NCBI GenBank assembly: GCA_035935465.1
Contig: DASYXA010000038.1
Coordinates: forward strand, 1-32,549
Origin: UBA4735 sp035935465
GTDB taxonomy: Bacteria; Chloroflexota; Limnocylindria; P2-11E
DNA: 32,549 bases
Reading direction: 5' to 3'
Part shown: positions 1 to 7,018 of the stretch, in pieces
Layout: every line of letters starts with the position of its first letter
Numbering within the stretch: the first letter of the stretch is position 1
Position numbers and translations under genes: made by a program
Notes under the pieces: model-generated
The model's input: only the letters and a program-made list of their open reading frames with translations
What the model was told of the DNA's origin: nothing
Databases searched by the model: none

Positions 1-97
1 GCGCAGCGACCTCGCTCCGCCGCTCGGCAAGCGCGAAGCCGGCGGCGATCGTCGCGACGGCCAGCGCGAGCACGAGGACCGCGCGGACCGATCGCAT
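1..97 (-). CDS. N-terminal fragment of an exported or membrane protein
   Basis: The reverse strand from an ATG at 97 encodes 32 residues that run off the window edge. They begin MRSVRAVLVLALAVATIAAG, a basic start followed by a hydrophobic Ala/Val/Leu stretch, which is the layout of a signal peptide or signal anchor. Nothing of the mature protein is visible, so no function can be given. The gene lies downstream of the Fe-S carrier gene on the same strand but is separated from it by a clear terminator hairpin, so it is probably transcribed on its own. The start is uncertain because GTG codons lie just upstream. Confidence 0.5.
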   Translation of the reverse strand, partial: MRSVRAVLVLALAVATIAAGFALAERRSEVAA

Positions 98-136
98 CAC
101 CAGTTAGACGTTCGGCGAGCGTCGATGTTTCGCCGG

Positions 137-170
137 AAAAGAAAAGAGCGCGGCTTTTGCGCCGCGCTCT
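137..170 (-). terminator. Rho-independent terminator of the Fe-S carrier gene
   Basis: Positions 145-154 and 161-170 form a perfect 10-bp GC-rich stem (AGAGCGCGGC with its complement) around a 6-nt loop. Read on the minus strand, the stem is followed at once by TTTCTTTTCC. It lies 50 nt past the stop of the minus-strand gene at 220-621. Confidence 0.88.
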
Positions 171-219
171 CCAACACTCACGTCCTCGGGGGTGGCAGGG
201 GGCTTGCCCCCTGCGATGG

Positions 220-621
220 TCAGTGCGCGCAGGCCTTCGCGGTGCCCGAGTCGCCCGCGGTCTTGAACGACTGACCGCAGCCGCAGCTCGACACGGCGTT
301 CGGGTTGCGGAGCGCGAAGCCGCCGCCCATCAGGGCGTCGACGAAGTCGATCTCGCTGCCCTTCACGTACATCGCGCTCATCGGGTCGACCACGACCTTC
401 ACGCCGTCGAGGTCGACGATCGCGTCGCCCTCCTCCGCACCTTCGGCGAAGGTCATGCCGTACGAGAAGCCCGAGCACCCGCCGGGCGTGACGTAGACGC
501 GAAGCGCGAGGTCCGCGCGACCCTGCTTCGCGATGATCTCCTTCAGCTTTTCCGACGCCTTGGCCGTGAGGCTGACGATGGCGTCGCTGGTGCCGGTCTC
601 CGTGGTCGTGTCGATGGCCAA
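220..621 (-). CDS. A-type iron-sulfur cluster carrier (HesB/IscA/ErpA family)
   Basis: 133 aa; family members are usually 105-125. The protein should accept Fe-S clusters from the assembly machinery and pass them to cytoplasmic apo-enzymes. The HesB fold spans about residues 14-118. All three conserved cysteines are present: Cys49 in GGCSGFSY, and Cys113 and Cys115 in SSCGCGQSF. The last 15 residues form a tail with one further cysteine. The start is TTG at 621: in-frame ATG is absent, and a full AGGAGG lies 6 nt upstream, which decides the start. It is monocistronic, with its own sigma70-like promoter and a strong terminator, and is divergent from the VOC gene. ErpA versus IscA versus SufA cannot be settled from sequence alone. 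Confidence 0.93.
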   Translation of the reverse strand: MAIDTTTETGTSDAIVSLTAKASEKLKEIIAKQGRADLALRVYVTPGGCSGFSYGMTFAEGAEEGDAIVDLDGVKVVVDPMSAMYVKGSEIDFVDALMGGGFALRNPNAVSSCGCGQSFKTAGDSGTAKACAH

Positions 622-651
622 GACGGTCCTCCTGCGGGTGTTCCGACGCTC

Positions 652-680
652 ATTCTAGCCTGTTGCAGGTCCGATTCCAG
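652..680 (-). promoter_or_regulatory. Sigma70-type promoter of the Fe-S carrier gene
   Basis: Read on the minus strand: -10 TAGAAT (657-652), a 17-nt spacer, and CTGGAA at 680-675 as a weak -35. The predicted transcript starts near 645, leaving a leader of about 24 nt that carries the AGGAGG site. The -10 matches consensus in 5 of 6 positions; the -35 is poor. Confidence 0.5.
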
Positions 681-708
681 CGTCCTCGGACGCCATCGGA
701 ACCGTCCA

Positions 709-721
709 TACACTCGGTTTA
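709..721 (+). promoter_or_regulatory. -10 element of a probable leaderless promoter (VOC gene)
   Basis: TACACT at 709-714 is followed by exactly 6 nt and then the ATG at 721. Transcription would start at or next to the A of the start codon. No Shine-Dalgarno sequence precedes the ATG, which fits a leaderless mRNA. No -35 is recognisable. Confidence 0.5.
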
Positions 722-1086
722 TGCCCGTTTTGGGACTCCATCACGCCCAGGTGTTCTACCCGGCGGGCGAGGAAGCCCGCGCCCGCCGGTTTTATGCGGA
801 TCAGCTGGGCCTGCGGGAGATCCCGCGGCCGCGGTCACTGCAGTCCCAGCCCGGGCTGTGGTTCGAGGTGCCCGGCGGCGCGCACGTGCACCTGGCCGTC
901 GAACCAGACCTGGCCCTCCACCCGCGCCGGCATTTCGCGCTGCGGGTGGACGACCTTGGCCGGATGCGCGCGGCCCTCGAGCGCGACGGCGTGCGCTCCG
1001 AAGACGCCACCGAGATCGCCGGCTGGCAGCGGTGCTACGTGTTCGACCCGTTCGGCAACAAGATCGAGCTCGATCAGACGGAGTGA
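721..1086 (+). CDS. VOC-superfamily (glyoxalase/dioxygenase fold) protein
   Basis: 121 aa, one VOC domain unit (two beta-alpha-beta-beta-beta modules). The likely metal ligands are visible: His7 at the first strand (LGLHHAQVFYP), His55 or His57 in GAHVHLAV, and Glu116 in the closing GNKIELDQTE, with the typical DPFGNKIEL signature. Proteins of this build include glyoxalase I-like enzymes, ring-cleaving dioxygenases and resistance proteins; the substrate here is unknown. It starts at the ATG with a leaderless-type -10 in front. Its last 4 nt overlap the GTG of the next gene (GTGA), so the two are probably translationally coupled. Confidence 0.85.
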   Translation: MPVLGLHHAQVFYPAGEEARARRFYADQLGLREIPRPRSLQSQPGLWFEVPGGAHVHLAVEPDLALHPRRHFALRVDDLGRMRAALERDGVRSEDATEIAGWQRCYVFDPFGNKIELDQTE

Positions 1087-2858
1087 CGGACTTCCACTTC
1101 TCCCCCCGGCCCAACCGCGCGAGCGAGATCGCCTGGCGGACCTGGGGCGACGCGGCGTTCGCCGAGGCGAAGGCCGCGGACAAGCCGGTGCTGCTCGCGA
1201 TCAGCGCGGTGTGGTGCCACTGGTGTCACGTCATGGACGAGACCTCGTACAGCGACGCCGACGTGATCCGCGGGATCAACGAGCGCTACATCCCGATCCG
1301 CGTGGACAACGACGAGCGTCCGGACGTGAACCGCCGGTACAACATGGGCGGCTGGCCGACGACGGCGTTCCTCACGCCCGACGGGGAGATCCTGAACGGC
1401 GCGACGTACATCCCGCCGGACGCGATGCGCCGCTACGTCGAGCAGGTCGCGGACGTCTGGCGCGACAAGCGCGGCGAGCTCGCCTCGCGGATCAAGGAGC
1501 TGCGCGACCACGAAGCGGACGCCCATGCCCAGCGGCCGGGCGACCTCGAGCCGGGGATCGTCGGCGCGATCGGCGCCCTCATCCGCGGCCAGTACGACCC
1601 CGAATTCGGCGGGTTCGGTCGCGAGCCGAAGTTCCCGCAGCCCAAGCTGCTCCGGTTCCTCATTGACGAGTACCGCCGGACGATGAGCGACGACGTCGCG
1701 ACGATGCTGCACCAGACGCTCGCCGCGATGGCCTCGGGCGGGATGTACGACCCGCTCGAGGGCGGGTTCTTCCGCTACTCGACGACGCGCGCGTGGGGGA
1801 TCCCGCACTTCGAGAAGATGCTCGAGGACAACGCCGAGCTCCTCTGGATCTACAGCGAGGCGCACCGCACCTTCCCGTCGGCCGGCTACGACCGGATCGC
1901 GCGCGACGTGATGCGCTGGATGGACGCGGTGCTGTGGCGCGAGGACGCGCAGGCGTTCTCGGGATCGCAGGACGCCGACGAGCGCTACTACACCCTCGAC
2001 GCCGCCGGCCGCGCGGCGCACGGCGCGCCGTTCGTGGACCGCCGGGTGTACTCGGGCTGGAACGCGCTCGCCGCCTCGGCCTACCTCGCGGCGTCCACGG
2101 CGCTCGGCGATCAGGGCGCACACGACCGCGCGGTATCGGTGATGCGCTCGCTCGGCCAGCGGATGTGGGACGGGACGGCGCTCGCGCACGTCGATCGCGG
2201 CGACGGTCCCGAGCTGCGCGGCCTGCTTGCGGACCACACCGCGGCGATCACGGCGGTCCTCGACGAGTACGAGTCCGGGCAGCAGCCGAACGCGCTCGCG
2301 GCCGCGGCCGAGATGGCCGGTGCGATGCGCCGAGCGCTCGAGGATCCGGTGAACGGCGGCTTCTGGGACGCGCCGCAGCGCGACGCGCCGGGCCGGCTCG
2401 CGCTGCGCGAGAAGCCGATCGAGGACGGCGCCGCCGCGGCCGAGCTGCTCCTGCGCCTCGCGGCGCTCACCGGTGATGCGGGGTGGCGCGAGAGCGCGCT
2501 GCGTGCGCTCCGCGGGTTCGTCGGCGAGTACCGCCAGTGGGGCCAATTCGCCGCGGCCTTCGGATCGGCGGTCGCCCGCGCGCTCGGCGAGCCGCGGGTC
2601 GTGGTCATCGTCGGGCCGGCCGACGACCCCGTCGCGACGGCGCTGTGGCAGGTCGCCCTGCGGAGCGACGATCCGAATGCTGCGCGCCAGTGGCTGGTGC
2701 CCGGGCAGGACGACGAGCGCCTGGCCGCCCGCGGCTATCCCGCCGAGCGCGTCGCCGCATATGTGTGCGTCGGAACGGTCTGTTCCGCGCCGATCACCGC
2801 CGCCGCCGACCTGGCGGCCGAGCTGGCCCGCGTCCGGCGGCGATTCGTCGCGGATTAG
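1083..2858 (+). CDS. DUF255 thioredoxin-domain protein (YyaL/SPATA20 family)
   Basis: 591 aa, somewhat shorter than the usual 650-700 of this family. Residues 1-150 form a thioredoxin-like domain with the family's characteristic Cys45-His-Trp-Cys48-His active site and the GGWP cis-proline loop (Pro92). The remainder (about 170-590) is the long helical (alpha/alpha)6-barrel-like region, including PHFEKML and GSQDADERYY motifs. The family resembles N-acylglucosamine 2-epimerases fused to a thioredoxin; its reaction is not established. It starts at GTG 1083, overlapping the VOC stop by 4 nt. It lacks a signal peptide, so it should act in the cytoplasm. The family is confident, the function open. 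Confidence 0.9.
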   Translation: MTDFHFSPRPNRASEIAWRTWGDAAFAEAKAADKPVLLAISAVWCHWCHVMDETSYSDADVIRGINERYIPIRVDNDERPDVNRRYNMGGWPTTAFLTPDGEILNGATYIPPDAMRRYVEQVADVWRDKRGELASRIKELRDHEADAHAQRPGDLEPGIVGAIGALIRGQYDPEFGGFGREPKFPQPKLLRFLIDEYRRTMSDDVATMLHQTLAAMASGGMYDPLEGGFFRYSTTRAWGIPHFEKMLEDNAELLWIYSEAHRTFPSAGYDRIARDVMRWMDAVLWREDAQAFSGSQDADERYYTLDAAGRAAHGAPFVDRRVYSGWNALAASAYLAASTALGDQGAHDRAVSVMRSLGQRMWDGTALAHVDRGDGPELRGLLADHTAAITAVLDEYESGQQPNALAAAAEMAGAMRRALEDPVNGGFWDAPQRDAPGRLALREKPIEDGAAAAELLLRLAALTGDAGWRESALRALRGFVGEYRQWGQFAAAFGSAVARALGEPRVVVIVGPADDPVATALWQVALRSDDPNAARQWLVPGQDDERLAARGYPAERVAAYVCVGTVCSAPITAAADLAAELARVRRRFVAD

Positions 2859-2884
2859 GCACGCGCCATGCGACGGACGGCCGC

Positions 2885-3391
2885 ATGGCGCAGGCAACGG
2901 TCAGTCGCACCACCCCGCTCAAGACGATCGTCGGCATCTTTCCCAGCGATCGGAAGGCGGTCGACGCGATGCGCTCCCTCGACGCGGCCGGCTTCAACGC
3001 CGACCGCGTGCAGCTGACCGCGGACGATCCGTCGCGGGCCGCCGAGGCCGGAGGCAAGACCTTCGCGCTCGAGGGCGGCATCGCCGGCCTCATCGCCGGC
3101 GTCATCGTCGCCGCGGGCTTCACCGTCTGGGGGAACCTCGCGACGAACCCGGTCGGCCTGGTCATCGGCGCGATCGGGGTCATCGGCGGACTCACCGCGA
3201 TCGGCTTCGTGATCGGCCGGACGCTGGGCCGGCATTCACCGGATGCGCACCTCTTCGCGCGCGTCGTGCAGAGCGGCGGCGCGATCGTCTCGGTGCAATG
3301 CGCCGACGAGGAGTGCGATCTCGCGGCACAGGTCCTCGACGGCGCCGGCGCGCGCGACGTACGCGATGAGGCGGGGCCCGAAGCCGTATAG
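2885..3391 (+). CDS. YflT-like general-stress membrane protein
   Basis: 168 aa. An N-terminal alpha/beta module (about residues 14-55, IVGIFPSDRKAVDAMRSL, ending DPSRAA) resembles the YflT/general stress protein 17M domain. It is followed by two glycine-rich membrane helices (about 61-82 and 89-115), then a second short alpha/beta module (VVQSGGAIVSVQC...GARDVRD). No catalytic residues are visible. The protein is probably a membrane-anchored stress or regulatory component. It lies 26 nt after the DUF255 gene. Its N-terminal module is clearly related to that of the soluble protein at 4672-5109. The YflT assignment is by eye and moderately sure. Confidence 0.72.
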   Translation: MAQATVSRTTPLKTIVGIFPSDRKAVDAMRSLDAAGFNADRVQLTADDPSRAAEAGGKTFALEGGIAGLIAGVIVAAGFTVWGNLATNPVGLVIGAIGVIGGLTAIGFVIGRTLGRHSPDAHLFARVVQSGGAIVSVQCADEECDLAAQVLDGAGARDVRDEAGPEAV

Positions 3392-3403
3392 CCCGCGTGC
3401 GCG

Positions 3404-3416
3404 TATCGTCCGCCGA
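3404..3416 (+). promoter_or_regulatory. -10 element of a probable leaderless promoter (phosphodiesterase gene)
   Basis: TATCGT at 3404-3409 sits 6 nt before the ATG at 3416, the same geometry as at 709-721. There is no Shine-Dalgarno sequence. This suggests the phosphodiesterase gene can be transcribed independently of the upstream genes. Confidence 0.45.
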
Positions 3417-4672
3417 TGTCCGATGCGCTCAGCGAGCGGCTCCGCGCGCACGGCTTCCGGCCGCCCGACTACGACGGCGGGGGATTGGTCAACGTGGCCT
3501 CGACCGTCCTCGAGCTCTGCGGCGCGCGCAGTGCCGCCGATCCGCGGCCGCTCCGCGGGATCGAGCCGGCGCTCCTGGAGGGCGTCCGCAACGTGGTCCT
3601 CGTCCTGTGCGACGGCCTCGGCAGCGATCAGCTTCAGCGGCTCGCGAAGGCCGGCGACGTGCCGTTCCTGTCGCGGATCCTCGATCGCGCGGCAGCGCAC
3701 GATGCCGCGCAGCTGATCGACGCGTCGACGATCTTCCCCTCGACCACGGCCGCCGCGATCACGACGCTCCAGACCGCACGCACGCCGCAGGAGCACGGCA
3801 ACATCGCGTACTTCCTCTGGCTCGAGGAGTTCGGGGTGGTCGCCCAGATGCTGCGGTGGGGGCCCGCGGCACAGAAGCGCGGCTCGTTCTTCGACGACCG
3901 CGCGCTCGATCCGCGGAGCTACGCGAAGGTGCCATCGATCCACAGGGCGATCCGCGACCACGGCGGGCGCTCGTACATCGTCGAGCCGGAGATCTTCCGC
4001 ACCGAGGCGATGACCCGGATGCACGGCGCGGAGGCCACGTACGTCGGCTACCTGCTCCCGTCGACGATGGGCGTCCGCGTGCGCCAGCTGCTCGACGGCC
4101 GGGCCGAGGACGACTCGCCGATGTACATCTATGCGTACTGGTCGGGCGTGGACACCGTCGCGCACTGGTATGGGCCGCGCGGGCCGGAGCATGCGGTCGA
4201 GGCGGCGCTCTTCGATCGTGACCTCGAGCGCGCGCTCGGCGATCGCCCGTCGGGCGACACGCTCGTGATCGTCACCGCCGACCACGGTCACGCGAGCGTC
4301 GACCCCGAGCGGTTGATCGACCTCGAGGCGGATGTCGAGCTGCGCGCGCTGCTGCGGAATCCGATCGCGGGTGAGCCGCGGGTCGTGTTCCTGCACACCG
4401 ACCACGCCGCCGAGGTGAGGGCGTACCTCGAGCACACGTACCCCGGGACGTTCTTCCTCATCGATCGCGAGGAGGCGATCGCCGCCGGCCTGTTCGGCCG
4501 CGGCGATCCGGCGCTGGTCCGGGCGCGCGTCGGCGAGGTGCTCGCCCTGATCGGCGACGACCGCGGCGCGTCGGTGGTGCGCGTCGACGGTCAGGTCGTG
4601 CGCCATCGCGGCTCGCACGGCGGCATGACCGCGGACGAGATGCGCATCCCTGTCCTACTCTGGCGCGCGTAG
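3416..4672 (+). CDS. Nucleotide pyrophosphatase/phosphodiesterase-like protein (alkaline phosphatase superfamily)
   Basis: 418 aa. The protein shows the complete two-metal ligand set of the NPP family: Asp66 (LCDGLGSD), Thr110 as nucleophile (FPSTTAAA), Asp246 and His250 (GVDTVAH), Asp289 and His290 (ADHGH), and His401 (GSHGG). It should hydrolyse a phosphate mono- or diester; the substrate is unknown. NPP enzymes are often exported, but no signal peptide is seen, so a cytoplasmic or non-classically exported enzyme is possible. The gene is flanked by two related YflT-like genes and shares 1 nt with the downstream one (TAG/GTG), so co-translation is likely. Confidence 0.9.
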   Translation: MSDALSERLRAHGFRPPDYDGGGLVNVASTVLELCGARSAADPRPLRGIEPALLEGVRNVVLVLCDGLGSDQLQRLAKAGDVPFLSRILDRAAAHDAAQLIDASTIFPSTTAAAITTLQTARTPQEHGNIAYFLWLEEFGVVAQMLRWGPAAQKRGSFFDDRALDPRSYAKVPSIHRAIRDHGGRSYIVEPEIFRTEAMTRMHGAEATYVGYLLPSTMGVRVRQLLDGRAEDDSPMYIYAYWSGVDTVAHWYGPRGPEHAVEAALFDRDLERALGDRPSGDTLVIVTADHGHASVDPERLIDLEADVELRALLRNPIAGEPRVVFLHTDHAAEVRAYLEHTYPGTFFLIDREEAIAAGLFGRGDPALVRARVGEVLALIGDDRGASVVRVDGQVVRHRGSHGGMTADEMRIPVLLWRA

Positions 4673-5109
4673 TGGCCGTCTCGTCGTATCTTCCCGATGT
4701 CGCCGGCGGCATGGTCGCGGCCGCGTCGTTCGCGGACGACGCCTCGGCCGAGCGGGCGATCGCGGTCCTCGCCGAGTCGGACGTCCGGCCGCAGGAGATC
4801 TCGGTCATCACGCGCGACCCGGCACGAGCCGCGCGCATCGCCGGGACGCGGGCCTGGTACCCGGGCAAGGACGAGCGCGGCCCGGCGAGGATCCTCCATC
4901 GCATCACGCACCGGGTCCCGAAGGACGTGCGGCAGCGCTATCGCACGGAGCTCGGCGCGGGCCGGGCGGTCATCATCGCCGCAGCCGGCGGGCAGCCCGC
5001 GGACACGCTCGCGGCGCTGCTCTCCCGGGCAGGCGGCAGCTTGGTCGACCAGTGGTGGCAGGATCCGACCGATCTCTTCGCGCCGCCGGAGCTTGCCGGG
5101 CCGTTCTAG
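4672..5109 (+). CDS. Soluble relative of the YflT-like stress protein
   Basis: 145 aa, starting at GTG that overlaps the upstream stop by 1 nt. Residues 16-60 (AAASFADDASAERAIAVL through DPARAARIAG) align with the N-terminal module of the protein at 2885-3391, including a matching DP(S/A)RAA segment at the same distance. The C-terminal part (AGRAVIIAAAGGQPADTLAALL...GG) matches the closing module. The two membrane helices of the relative are missing and are replaced by a basic linker (about 65-100). No catalytic residues are seen. A role paired with the phosphodiesterase next to it is inferred from position only. Confidence 0.65.
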   Translation: MAVSSYLPDVAGGMVAAASFADDASAERAIAVLAESDVRPQEISVITRDPARAARIAGTRAWYPGKDERGPARILHRITHRVPKDVRQRYRTELGAGRAVIIAAAGGQPADTLAALLSRAGGSLVDQWWQDPTDLFAPPELAGPF

Positions 5110-5211
5110 TCGGGACCCGGCCTGGCTGGCACACACCCTGCTTCTCCCGCCCTCGAGCGCACGGAGATCACCCGTAGCGCATCCGCCTAGTGGAGAGGAG
5201 TACAAGCGCTC

Positions 5212-5400
5212 ATGGGACAGACCAACGTCAACACCCCCGGCACGTCGGGCGATGGCGGCTTCGGTGCGGGCATGATCATCGGGATCATCCTGCTCATCCT
5301 CATCGTCCTCGTGCTCATCGTGTACGCGGGCCCGAAGATCTTCGTGACCCCGACCAACACGAAGTCGTTCCTCGACCTGCTCCAGGCGATCGCCGCCTAG
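5212..5400 (+). CDS. 62-residue single-helix membrane protein
   Basis: The protein has a polar Gly/Thr-rich N-terminus (residues 1-18), one strongly hydrophobic Ile/Leu/Val helix (about 19-40, MIIGIILLILIVLVLIVYAG) and a short C-terminal tail. There is no lipobox and no cleavage site. A strong purine-rich ribosome site (GGAGAGGAG) lies about 11 nt upstream of the ATG, and a perfect 14-bp hairpin terminator follows the stop. This points to an independently controlled and possibly abundant small membrane protein. I do not recognise the family. The 102 nt upstream contain no other gene. Confidence 0.7.
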   Translation: MGQTNVNTPGTSGDGGFGAGMIIGIILLILIVLVLIVYAGPKIFVTPTNTKSFLDLLQAIAA

Positions 5401-5420
5401 TCAACGCCGGTAGCGTTGCC

Positions 5421-5460
5421 GCCGCCCGGCGCTCGAGCGCCGGGCGGCGTTTGCTAGTTT
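5421..5460 (+). terminator. Rho-independent terminator after the 62-aa membrane protein
   Basis: Positions 5421-5448 are a perfect 28-nt palindrome (14-bp stem built on GCCGCCCGGCGCTC). It is followed by a T-rich tract, GTTTGCTAGTTTTGG. The tail also holds the -10 of the downstream cupin gene, so terminator and promoter overlap. Confidence 0.82.
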
Positions 5461-5467
5461 TGGCTCG
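5452..5467 (+). promoter_or_regulatory. Extended -10 of a probable leaderless promoter (cupin gene)
   Basis: TGCTAGTTT (5452-5460) reads as an extended -10 (TGN plus TAGTTT). The GTG start codon follows exactly 6 nt later. No ribosome site is present. Confidence 0.5.
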
Positions 5468-5838
5468 TGCGCATCGAGCGGCCGTCACCCGACAAGCGCC
5501 GGCCGAACGCCGACGACATCTTCGTCGGCGTTGTCGAGTCACAGCGGATCGTCGGCGACGAAGCTCGCGATCTGCGGTTGAACGAGCACACCTTCCGGGA
5601 CGGCGCCCGGAACAAGCTGCACACCCACACGACCGACCAGCTCCTCATCGTGACCGCGGGCGAGGGGATCGTCGCGACGGAGCACGAGGAGCAGACCGTC
5701 CGCGCCGGCGATGTCGCGTACATCCCGGCCGGCGAACGTCATTGGCACGGCGCGAAGCCGGGTATGGACATGACCCACCTCGCGATCCTCGGCTCGGGGA
5801 AGACGTTCATCGTCGCGGACGATCGCCCGGCCGATTGA
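5467..5838 (+). CDS. Single-domain cupin protein
   Basis: 123 aa. Both cupin motifs are visible. Motif 1 is HTHTTDQLLIVTAGEG with ligands His52 and His54, and Gln58 where glutamate is usual. Motif 2 is GDVAYIPAGERHWHG with His92. The fold should bind one divalent metal; replacing the usual Glu by Gln is seen in some cupins and changes the metal site. The substrate is unknown. The start is GTG with a leaderless-type promoter. The gene stands alone and converges on the minus-strand membrane gene 9 nt away. Confidence 0.85.
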   Translation: MRIERPSPDKRRPNADDIFVGVVESQRIVGDEARDLRLNEHTFRDGARNKLHTHTTDQLLIVTAGEGIVATEHEEQTVRAGDVAYIPAGERHWHGAKPGMDMTHLAILGSGKTFIVADDRPAD

Positions 5839-5847
5839 CCCTCCCGG

Positions 5848-6438
5848 TCAGGTCGTGCGCGAGGTGAGCGAGAGGATGGTCCCGATACCGATCCAGAACG
5901 CCGGACCGAGGATCACCGACGCAAGGCCGCCGGTGAGCAGGATCGGAAGCTCCGCGCCGGCGACGGTCGCCACGAACAGCGCGACGAGGTCGAGGCCGCC
6001 GGCGATCGATACCGGCGTGAGCCAGCCCGGCCACCCGCTGACCGCTCCCGGAGCGACGATGCCGAGCGTGAGCATCCACAGGCCCGCGAGCCCGAAGGTG
6101 GCGAAGCCCCGCGGATCGGTGGGCGAGATCCCGGGTGCGGTGGTGCCGGCGAGCTCCGAGATCGCGGCGAACGCGCCATGCGTCGCCGACAGGAGGCCGT
6201 AGCCGACCCCGAACAGGCCGATCCAGCTCCCCGGAGACCCGGTGCCGATCCGCGAGGCGATCGCCGAAGCGGCGACCGTCACGAGCAGACCCGAGCTGGC
6301 GATGCAGGCGTTCGCGATCGCGGCGGCCACGTGGGCGTCCGGATGCCCGCGCACGAACCCAAGGAACACGATGGCGTAGAGGATCGAGAGGACGGCGATC
6401 CCGAATGCGGCGGCGCCGGGCAGCGTCACGCGCGGCAT
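5848..6438 (-). CDS. Hypothetical six-helix membrane protein
   Basis: 196 aa with about six hydrophobic segments (roughly residues 8-28, 38-60, 72-94, 112-132, 140-160 and 166-190) joined by very short loops, and no charged residues suggesting a transport path. I do not recognise the family with confidence; the size and spacing recall DUF4386-like proteins. It is the last gene of the minus-strand chain that begins at the sigma factor at 10271, starting 10 nt after the phosphatase stop. A membrane role alongside the ABC exporter is only positional inference. Confidence 0.7.
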   Translation of the reverse strand: MPRVTLPGAAAFGIAVLSILYAIVFLGFVRGHPDAHVAAAIANACIASSGLLVTVAASAIASRIGTGSPGSWIGLFGVGYGLLSATHGAFAAISELAGTTAPGISPTDPRGFATFGLAGLWMLTLGIVAPGAVSGWPGWLTPVSIAGGLDLVALFVATVAGAELPILLTGGLASVILGPAFWIGIGTILSLTSRTT

Positions 6439-6448
6439 CGTAGCCCAG

Positions 6449-7018
6449 CTACGTGACCGCGATCTCGACGCGCTCGATGCCGAGCCCGGTGCGGCCCAGC
6501 ACGACGAACGACGGCAGGCCCAGACGCTTCCAGAGGCCCAGCCCGTCGATGCCGGCGTGGGCGGCGACGAACAGCGAGATGACCGTGCCGTGAGTCACCA
6601 CGATCACATCGTCATCCGGCGGCGCGGCCGCCAGGACGGCGCCGATCGCCCGCTCGAACCGCTCGAGCGCGCCGGCGGCCGTCTCCCGTCCGAACACGAG
6701 CTCCCGTGGGCGCGCGAACAGCGCGGCGATGGCCAGTGCGAACTCGGCATCGCCGAGCAGCTTCGCGTCCCGCCGATCGTGCTCGTGCAGATCCGGGACG
6801 AGCTCGACCGTGCGGCCCAGCTCCCTCCCGACCAGCGTCGCGGTCTCGACGGCCTTCGGCTCGACGCTCGACGCGATCGAGCGCGTGTCGAACCGACGCA
6901 GTCGCTCGGCCAGCGCGGCGCAGCGCGCGGCACCGGTGGGGGATAGGTGCCACGCCGGCGGTGGGACGGCCGCCACCACCGTCGGAGCGGAGTGCTTGAC
7001 CAGGACGAGGCTGCTCAC
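6449..7018 (-). CDS. Histidine phosphatase family protein with KHS motif
   Basis: 189 aa, phosphoglycerate mutase-like fold. The catalytic His9 lies in VLVKHSAPT, so the usual RHG is KHS. The second basic residue is also a lysine (Lys55 in EPKAVETA, where SPLRRA.ETA is typical). The second catalytic histidine is His143 in VVTHGT. Both arginine-to-lysine changes keep the charge, so activity is plausible. The substrate is unknown. The GTG start at 7018 overlaps the permease stop by 4 nt (GTGA), placing it in the sigma/ABC operon. Confidence 0.85.
   Translation of the reverse strand: MSSLVLVKHSAPTVVAAVPPPAWHLSPTGAARCAALAERLRRFDTRSIASSVEPKAVETATLVGRELGRTVELVPDLHEHDRRDAKLLGDAEFALAIAALFARPRELVFGRETAAGALERFERAIGAVLAAAPPDDDVIVVTHGTVISLFVAAHAGIDGLGLWKRLGLPSFVVLGRTGLGIERVEIAVT

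Noticed and set aside
5127..5141. TGGCAC-N5-CTGC, a perfect GG-N10-GC spacing resembling a sigma54 promoter upstream of the 62-aa protein gene
   Set aside because: One element of the consensus is off, GC-rich DNA makes such matches likely, and nothing in the window indicates that the host has sigma54 or an activator.
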